This document shows, one piece after another, positions 58,964 through 64,000 of a stretch of 64,000 nt of DNA. Under the pieces are notes generated by a model that searched no databases, was not told the origin of the DNA, and saw only the letters and a program-made list of their open reading frames with translations. The translations under genes and the position numbers were made by a program. Source of the DNA: an uncultured Christensenella sp. (lineage in GTDB: Bacteria; Bacillota; Clostridia; Christensenellales; Borkfalkiaceae). The stretch is taken from positions 1 to 64,000 of the forward strand of contig CAJTJC010000004.1 of assembly GCA_910576655.1 (NCBI GenBank), read 5' to 3'. The first letter of the stretch is position 1. Every line of letters begins with the position of its first letter.

Positions 58964-59845
58964 ATGAACAACGACAAAGTGTACGACAAGGCGGAAGAAA
59001 TGGCAGAAAAGGTGCTATGCACGGGAGACAAGTGCGTATGCCCGAAAATCAAAGAAGCGGGGTTGTGTAGCGGCTGTGATGTTTTTATGGCGTTACGCGA
59101 TTACTACGCGGAAGAAGAAATCAAGTCGTTCGCATTGAGCGACTGGCAGGAAATCAAAGAAATTCTTGACAGCGGCAAGGCGAAAGAAGTCTTTGAAGTC
59201 GGAGACGAGCGCGAAGAAACGCTTATCACGGGAGAGAAGATTACGCTTGTTCTTCTCGGTTTCGGGCAGGACGAAAAGGTAAGCGGCGGAAAGGTCAATA
59301 TGACAATCGGGTTGAAGAACCTGATGGACGGCGATTTTGAAATGAATCTTACGCACACAAACGAAGGCGGCTGGGAAAAGAGCCGTATGCGCACGGTTTA
59401 TATGGAAAGAGTTTTCAAATTGCTTCCCGAAGAACTGCGCAACATCATCGTTCCGGTAAAGAAAAGCACGTCCGCAGGCGGCGGCTCTACGGATATTACG
59501 GTAAGCGAAGATAAATTGTTCTTATTCTCGCTTGCAGAGATTTATTCGCAGCGCGGCATCTCGAAATCCGATAACAGCAATATTTCCGGCAATGCCGACA
59601 CGTATCAGGAAGAAGGGACACAGTACGAGTATTTCAAAGAACTGCTCGGAGATGCAGACCCTTACGACGACAACGAAGAAATAATTAAGCGCAAGGCGAA
59701 CGGCGGCGGCTCTACGAACGGCTGGTGGCTTCGTTCCCCGTGCATCGGTAATACCACCACCTTCCGCCTTGTCGGCAGCAATGGCGACGTCTACAACAAC
59801 ATTGCTGGCCACACCTACGGCGTGTGCTTCGGCTTTTGCGTGTAA
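58964..59845 (+). CDS. DGR target protein 2 (remote)
   Basis: The 293-aa protein has an N-terminal Cys cluster (CTGDKCVCPKIKEAGLCSGC, about 20-39) in place of the fibre part of target 1, followed by a DUF6273-like domain homologous to target 1 (shared EEGTQYEYFK...LGDA...WWLRSP...YGVCFGFCV). Its last 45 residues are VR2. AGGAGGT precedes the ATG. It lies outside the tail cluster, in a repressor-controlled small-gene block, so it may be a cell-surface or intracellular receptor-like protein and not part of the virion. No signal peptide or membrane segment is visible. Confidence 0.88.
   Translation: MNNDKVYDKAEEMAEKVLCTGDKCVCPKIKEAGLCSGCDVFMALRDYYAEEEIKSFALSDWQEIKEILDSGKAKEVFEVGDEREETLITGEKITLVLLGFGQDEKVSGGKVNMTIGLKNLMDGDFEMNLTHTNEGGWEKSRMRTVYMERVFKLLPEELRNIIVPVKKSTSAGGGSTDITVSEDKLFLFSLAEIYSQRGISKSDNSNISGNADTYQEEGTQYEYFKELLGDADPYDDNEEIIKRKANGGGSTNGWWLRSPCIGNTTTFRLVGSNGDVYNNIAGHTYGVCFGFCV
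59707..59839 (+). repeat. DGR variable repeat VR2
   Basis: This 133-bp stretch aligns without gaps to TR (51030-51162). By my count 11 positions differ, each at a TR adenine. The 3' part is identical to VR1 and TR over at least the last 22 bases. It differs from VR1 at many diversified codons, so both copies have been mutagenised separately. Confidence 0.94.
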
Positions 59846-59855
59846 TCTCAACTCT

Positions 59856-59889
59856 GAATACTGCCCGCCTTGTATGGCGGGCGGTATTC
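59856..59889. other. Hairpin downstream of VR2 (homing cruciform)
   Basis: GAATACTGCCCGCC pairs with GGCGGGCGGTATTC (one T-G pair) around a 6-base loop, 10 bp past the target-2 stop. It has the same loop size and location as the hairpin after VR1 but an unrelated stem sequence, which argues for selection on structure. A T-run is absent. Confidence 0.75.
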
Positions 59890-59958
59890 TTATACATAGT
59901 GTTCAGTAAATATTTTCGTTTATTCAAGAAAAAATTTTTGAAAAATACACGATTTTAG

Positions 59959-59987
59959 TTTGACTATTACAGAACGGTAAGTTAGAA
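59959..59987 (+). promoter_or_regulatory. Repressor-type promoter upstream of the 60043 gene
   Basis: TTGACT (59959-59964), a 17-bp spacer and TAGAAT (59982-59987). The spacer carries TTACAG-AA-CGGTAA at 59966-59979, a variant of the operator in which one half site is changed. The AT-rich upstream stretch resembles that at 54.8 kb. Confidence 0.8.
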
Positions 59988-60042
59988 TGATGATACAGAA
60001 CAAAACTTACACAAATAAGAGTTTTGTCAAAGGAGAAACGCT

Positions 60043-60483
60043 ATGAGCGAAACAGAGAAAGTGGATGTAAGCACAGATTTGTTGGAACAGCAAAAAGCAA
60101 AAGCGGTTGAGTATCTCCGTATGCTTGGTATTTTCAAGCCGTACATACAGGGATTTAAGCAATCGGACAAAGTTTGCTTCTTTGAACAGTTCGGCGGCTT
60201 CTGGGTTTGTCAAGAACCTGAAATCGAAAAGAAGATGAGGGAAATCGAGCAAGAACACGGTTGCAAGGTTTATGCGATTACTCACGAAAAAGTCTACGGC
60301 GACGATATGTGGAGTTTCCTTGTGGTTACAAGCAATCCGCAAGAATGGGTTGATTTGGTTGGGCGCAGCGGAAACGGATTTTACGCATTTGCCTACACGT
60401 GGAACAGAAGCTACGATTACGGTAGCGAGTTTGGAGACGTATTCCTGCAGAGCTTCGGCGGCGGGATAAGGAGGATAGGATGA
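60043..60483 (+). CDS. Hypothetical phage protein, 146 aa
   Basis: First gene of the operon behind the promoter at 59959, with AAGGAG before the ATG. Acidic N-terminus, then FKQSDKVCFFEQFGGFWVCQ (about 39-58) and a Gly-rich end. No family is recognised. Overlaps the next gene by 4 bp. Confidence 0.62.
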   Translation: MSETEKVDVSTDLLEQQKAKAVEYLRMLGIFKPYIQGFKQSDKVCFFEQFGGFWVCQEPEIEKKMREIEQEHGCKVYAITHEKVYGDDMWSFLVVTSNPQEWVDLVGRSGNGFYAFAYTWNRSYDYGSEFGDVFLQSFGGGIRRIG

Positions 60484-61010
60484 AGCGTAGCGAAGAATTA
60501 AGACAGCAGCTCAAAGAGCTGAAAGAACTCAAAGAAAAGAAGTTCAACGAAATGGTTGCGAATAGAACAGACCCTACGCAGGAAGGCTGGGATGCAGCGT
60601 GGAACGAATACTACGACAAGTACGGCAGGCAGTTCGCGGAAGACATCAGGGTGCTGGAAAGAGCCATACATACAGAAATGAACAGAGAGATTGATGTTGG
60701 CGATGGCGTAACGATGTACCTATACAGCGACGCTTATGCTTGCACGGTAATTGCAAAGACGGCGAAGACAATCACGGTGCAGAGAGATAAAGCAACGCTC
60801 GATCCGAATTTCAAGCCAGAATTTATCCCCGGCGGATTTTCGGCGCATTGCACAAATCAGGATGAACAGTCGTACACCTACGAGCGCGATCCGAACGGCG
60901 AGATAACCAAATGTTATTGGAGCGAGAAAATGGGAAGATATACGACGGGCGGAGACCAAAGTATCAAAATCGGTCTCGGAAGACACGAGTTCTACGATTA
61001 CAATTTTTAG
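60480..61010 (+). CDS. Hypothetical phage protein, 176 aa
   Basis: ATGA-type overlap with the previous gene. A charged N-terminal coiled coil (EELRQQLKELKELKEKKFNE) is followed by a beta-rich domain with VTMYLYSDAYACTVIAKTAK (about 77-96), found in many mobile-element proteins of unknown role. Confidence 0.62.
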   Translation: MKRSEELRQQLKELKELKEKKFNEMVANRTDPTQEGWDAAWNEYYDKYGRQFAEDIRVLERAIHTEMNREIDVGDGVTMYLYSDAYACTVIAKTAKTITVQRDKATLDPNFKPEFIPGGFSAHCTNQDEQSYTYERDPNGEITKCYWSEKMGRYTTGGDQSIKIGLGRHEFYDYNF

Positions 61011-61021
61011 GAGTAAGGACA

Positions 61022-61198
61022 ATGAAAGAGATTATCGGTTACATCAAAGAAGTTACATACGGCAAAGTTCAAATATCCGTTCCCGACGACGCTACATACG
61101 AAGAAATACGCGATGCTATTTTGGAACGCGATAGCGCAGGAGGAACGTGCTACACTTCCAGCGAAACGGAAGTAACGGGGTGGGAGGAAGACAAATGA
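61022..61198 (+). CDS. Small phage protein, 58 aa
   Basis: ATG 61022 follows TAGGAGTAAGGAC. The product is acidic, with YGKVQISVPDDATYEEIRDA (about 13-32). It overlaps the next ATG by 4 bp. No family is recognised. Confidence 0.58.
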   Translation: MKEIIGYIKEVTYGKVQISVPDDATYEEIRDAILERDSAGGTCYTSSETEVTGWEEDK

Positions 61199-61422
61199 GC
61201 GGATTTGAAAAGACTGACTACCATAGTTACAATCAAAAGAACGGATACGGGTTGACGAAGGCGCAACTGAAAATGTGGACGTTGCGGCATCAGAACGGAA
61301 CGCCGGAACAACGCAAGTGGATTGAAAAGATGTTGTGCGACATCAATTTTCACCACGAGTGCAGTTTACTTGCTTGGGGAAAATACAGCGAATTGCTGAA
61401 AGAAATCGAGGAGAAGTGGTAA
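61195..61422 (+). CDS. Small phage protein, 75 aa
   Basis: Starts in the previous stop and ends on the first base of the next start codon. It is helical and basic in the middle (GLTKAQLKMWTLRHQNGTPE, about 19-38). No family is recognised. Confidence 0.58.
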   Translation: MSGFEKTDYHSYNQKNGYGLTKAQLKMWTLRHQNGTPEQRKWIEKMLCDINFHHECSLLAWGKYSELLKEIEEKW

Positions 61423-61985
61423 TGATAAATCACGAAAATTTGTATGACGATTTGAAGGTGCTGTTTTTAAGCAGCGGGTACCTGACCGAAGACGAGAGTT
61501 GCGGATATGACGAATTGATGTTCGCGGTCAGAAAAGATTATCTGTTCGCATATTTGAAAAGCGACGAGATCAAGACGCTTGAAGATATGGAGAAATGGCT
61601 GCGCGAAGAGTACACGAGCGACGACACATACGGGCTGTATCAGCAGGCGAAGCAGGAAGGCGAAATAGTATTTGAAAAGCGCGTATGGAATAATCGCCGT
61701 GCGGTCTTTTACGAAGTCGGAGAAGGGCTGCGGGACGGGCTGGAAGAGGAAGAAAAAATCTACATCAGGACGTTCGATTACGATACCGCTAAACAGGCGT
61801 TTGAAGTGGAACGCGATAGGTTGCTGGAAGATGATAGCTTCTTTCTCAAAGACGAAGAACCGGATGCGGAACAGAGTTTTGATTTCGGGTACGCAAAAAT
61901 CAGATACGAGAACGACGACGGGGATTTCTACGAACTGTATTTAAGGCAAGTTGAAGTCGAAGAAGAAGGACGCAACTACAAATAG
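61422..61985 (+). CDS. Hypothetical phage protein, 187 aa
   Basis: GAGGAG precedes the ATG. The product is strongly acidic, with MINHENLYDDLKVLFLSSGY at the start and DFGYAKIRYENDDGDFYELY (about 157-176) near the end. No family is recognised. The 126-bp gap that follows contains no gene. Confidence 0.62.
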   Translation: MINHENLYDDLKVLFLSSGYLTEDESCGYDELMFAVRKDYLFAYLKSDEIKTLEDMEKWLREEYTSDDTYGLYQQAKQEGEIVFEKRVWNNRRAVFYEVGEGLRDGLEEEEKIYIRTFDYDTAKQAFEVERDRLLEDDSFFLKDEEPDAEQSFDFGYAKIRYENDDGDFYELYLRQVEVEEEGRNYK

Positions 61986-62111
61986 AATCATCGTTGCAAA
62001 ATACGCGATTACAGTCCATTTCAGACCGCTCAACGGCGCGGTCAACCAAATACTCATTGAAATGATAAAGCCGTTACAAACGAAATATGGGCGTTACAGG
62101 AGGTAAAAGAA

Positions 62112-62795
62112 ATGCCTAATTGGTGTTCGACAGTTATAAAGTTCTACTCGGAAAACAGAGAGCAGTTGGAAGCGATGCACAAAAAGTTCAACGAAATCAG
62201 GAACGGAAAGCCTACCGTTGAAAACGATTTTAAGAACGGATTTATGGGAGACTACGCAAATACGTTTTTGCCAGAACTCGGACACGATAAAGTGGAGTGT
62301 CGCGGGTGGGTTGACGGAATTGACGAAATCGAACATAACGACAAGTACGATGTGTTCACGATGTGGACGGAAACCGCGTGGACGGCAAAGATGGGAATGT
62401 GGGCAGAAATCGTAAAGAGGTTCTATCCGGAAGTTCACATTGCTTACATTGCGGAAGAATGTGGGTGCGATTATTTCTGCGTGTGGGACAAAACAAAAGG
62501 TCAGATGTTTTTCCCTGATACGTATTACGTAGACGGTTGCTTGCCGACAAAAGACGGCAAATGCGAGTTTATCGAAGACAGGTATATGTTCAGTTCGGTT
62601 CAGGATATACAGGATTATCTTGATAAGACATTGCCCTTCGAGTACAAGCATAAAGAGACCGTCGAGGAGCTTATGGAAGAAGTGCAGGAACGGCTTGATG
62701 AATACAGCGAGAACCACGAGTGCGACGAAGATTTGTACGCTCACTTCTCGGAGTTCGTCGAAATGGATCCTGCGGAGTTTGATTTAACGGTATAG
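62112..62795 (+). CDS. Api92/DUF1281-like phage protein
   Basis: The start MPNWCSTVIKFYSENREQLE is typical of DUF1281/Api92-like phage proteins with a ferredoxin-like fold. The 227-aa product is acidic in its C-terminal third. AGGAGGT precedes the ATG. The role of the family is unknown. Confidence 0.7.
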   Translation: MPNWCSTVIKFYSENREQLEAMHKKFNEIRNGKPTVENDFKNGFMGDYANTFLPELGHDKVECRGWVDGIDEIEHNDKYDVFTMWTETAWTAKMGMWAEIVKRFYPEVHIAYIAEECGCDYFCVWDKTKGQMFFPDTYYVDGCLPTKDGKCEFIEDRYMFSSVQDIQDYLDKTLPFEYKHKETVEELMEEVQERLDEYSENHECDEDLYAHFSEFVEMDPAEFDLTV

Positions 62796-62804
62796 GAGGT
62801 AGGT

Positions 62805-63326
62805 ATGAAAACACTTGCGAATTTGAAAAGAGACGCAAAAAGCGGTACGCTCGAAGGCAGAATCGTCTTTCACAGTATGTGGCAGGACGGATTGCCGGAA
62901 AGGTTGCAGGGTTGGCGAAGATTAGTAGACAGCAATTCGGTTGCTATTTTCTTCCAGAACGCAGACGGAAAGAAAAGCGAGTTACGGTTAGAAAAATCAA
63001 CTTTGGTTGAGTATGACGGAAATTCGCTTACGGTGTACTTTGCAGGCTACCGCGACTTAAACGATGCGGAGCGCCGCGTTATGGACGGATGGCACAGAAT
63101 AACAAGTACGCCAGAGTTCAAAGAGCGAGGACGTGTAGACGCTCTTACAGACGGCTCGTCAACGTACTACGAGAAAGTTGCGTATTTCAGGAAGGCTGGA
63201 ATGGAGTACCTTATGGGGCTTGAAAGACAGTGCGGTTTGAAATACGACAATTACCTTATGAAAGTTCAGGACGACAGTATTAAAGGCGAGGTCGGTATGC
63301 GGTATGAAATCCGCAGGGTGGCATAA
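62805..63326 (+). CDS. Hypothetical phage protein, 173 aa
   Basis: TAGGAGGT precedes the ATG. The N-terminal part is beta-rich and basic, with SNSVAIFFQNADGKKSELRL (about 45-64). No family is recognised. It overlaps the next gene by one base. Confidence 0.62.
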   Translation: MKTLANLKRDAKSGTLEGRIVFHSMWQDGLPERLQGWRRLVDSNSVAIFFQNADGKKSELRLEKSTLVEYDGNSLTVYFAGYRDLNDAERRVMDGWHRITSTPEFKERGRVDALTDGSSTYYEKVAYFRKAGMEYLMGLERQCGLKYDNYLMKVQDDSIKGEVGMRYEIRRVA

Positions 63327-63556
63327 TGGTAAAAGGGCAAGTAAAAGGAAGCGTTGCGTGGTATTTGCCGGATGCGAAAAAGAATAGTCGTCCTATTGCA
63401 TACAGCACGGTTGCGACATCAGATTTAATCGTAGCCTTGTATAATCAGTATGGGGATTTGCGGAAGGTCTACGAAAACATACATTACGATGAAGACGCGA
63501 AGAAGGTAGTTTCAGAATACTTGAAGTGCGGAATTTATGAAATAAATATTCGATAA
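63326..63556 (+). CDS. Small phage protein, 76 aa
   Basis: The ATG overlaps the previous TAA by one base. The product is basic at its N-terminus (KGQVKGSVAWYLPDAKKNSR) and mixed helix/strand after it. No family is recognised. It may serve as a partner of the MazF-like gene 12 bp downstream, but it does not resemble a known MazE. Confidence 0.58.
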   Translation: MVKGQVKGSVAWYLPDAKKNSRPIAYSTVATSDLIVALYNQYGDLRKVYENIHYDEDAKKVVSEYLKCGIYEINIR

Positions 63557-63568
63557 GGAGAACGCAAG

Positions 63569-64000
63569 ATGAACGAAGTAAAACGCGGCGATATTTACTA
63601 TATCGTCAACAACTATCAGGAAGAAGGCAGCGAGCAACGCGCTGGGCGCCCTGCGGTAGTGGTGTCAAACGACAAAGGGAATCAGCATAGCAACGTGATT
63701 GAGGTTGTATATCTGACTACACAGCCGAAAACGGATTTGCCGACGCATATCGACATCAAGAGTGCAAACAGACCTTCGATAGCATTATGCGAACAGATTA
63801 GTTCGGTATCAAAAGAACGACTTGGAAATTATATCGGAAGTTGCACGAAGTACGAACTTGATATGCTTGCTGCCGGTATGATGATAAGTCTGGGGATTGA
63901 TTTCCCTACACCGAAAGTTGTTCTTCAACCGCAGGAAAAGAAAGAAGAGAAGAAGGCGGCGGAGACTGTGCTACCTGTTAAGCAGGCTGTTACGTATGAC
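63569..64000 (+). CDS. MazF/PemK-like endoribonuclease (partial)
   Basis: The start MNEVKRGDIYYIVNN, then RAGRPAVVVSNDKGNQHSNV (about 24-43) and TDLPTHIDIKSANRPSIALC, is the MazF/PemK fold: an SH3-like RNA-cutting domain. The open frame passes the window edge, with an added Lys/Glu/Gln-rich tail after about residue 115, longer than usual for MazF. No antitoxin gene of known type is next to it. AAGGAG precedes the ATG. Confidence 0.8.
   Translation, partial: MNEVKRGDIYYIVNNYQEEGSEQRAGRPAVVVSNDKGNQHSNVIEVVYLTTQPKTDLPTHIDIKSANRPSIALCEQISSVSKERLGNYIGSCTKYELDMLAAGMMISLGIDFPTPKVVLQPQEKKEEKKAAETVLPVKQAVTYD

Overview
The window joins a chromosomal segment of a Gram-positive, probably clostridial, bacterium to most of a prophage. 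The host part (1 to about 11,850) carries a three-gene operon spoIIAA-spoIIAB-sigF (the forespore sigma-factor switch), an aminotransferase and ruvC-ruvA-ruvB-queA. That content fits an endospore-forming Clostridia lineage. Frequent ATA isoleucine codons and GCG alanine codons suggest an uncultured gut clostridium of the Christensenellales type, but this is only an impression. Upstream lie a tRNA-Tyr gene, a rhomboid protease, a pentapeptide-repeat protein, a PnuC vitamin transporter, a hemolysin-III membrane protein and a large HExxH-type secreted lipoprotein.

From about 11,850 to the right edge the DNA is a temperate phage with a contractile tail. Just after the queA terminator come, on the minus strand, a large serine integrase, a restriction-endonuclease-fold protein and a CI-like repressor. 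A divergent promoter with an operator inside its spacer drives a Cro-like gene. Then come recombination and replication genes (RecE-like nuclease, Bet/RecT, replisome organiser, DnaC-like loader, RusA, SSB), a short MetK-like protein, a putative late regulator and a phage tRNA-Lys. An endonuclease-fold gene stands divergently next to a methyltransferase-like gene. From 26.8 to 48.7 kb the packaging, head, tail and baseplate genes run in virion order: terminase, a portal fused to a Nudix domain, MuF-like head protein, protease/scaffold, capsid, sheath, tube, tail chaperones with a TTTTTTC frameshift site, tape measure, baseplate hub, spike, wedge and J.

The main discovery is a diversity-generating retroelement (DGR) at 48.7 to 52.7 kb. 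It has a tail-fibre-like target with a 3'-terminal variable repeat (VR1), an Avd-type accessory protein, a non-coding adenine-rich template repeat (TR) and a reverse transcriptase. A second target gene with its own variable repeat (VR2) lies about 7 kb beyond the reverse transcriptase, at 59.0 to 59.8 kb, in a block of small unknown genes. TR, VR1 and VR2 are co-linear over 133 bp. VR1 differs from TR at 19 positions and VR2 at 11, and every difference falls on a TR adenine. Each VR, but not TR, is followed by a strong hairpin. The reverse-transcriptase gene is split by a -1 frame change.

The right part (52.7 to 64 kb) holds a possible lysis cassette, a RelB/YafQ toxin-antitoxin pair, a long run of small unknown genes with phage-type promoters, and a MazF-like gene cut by the window edge. 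Several promoters share TTGAC(A/T), a 17-bp spacer and TAGAAT, with repressor-type half sites TTACAG/CTGTAA in the spacer, so DGR target 2 and its neighbours are probably wired to the lysogeny circuit. The right attachment site is not in the window.
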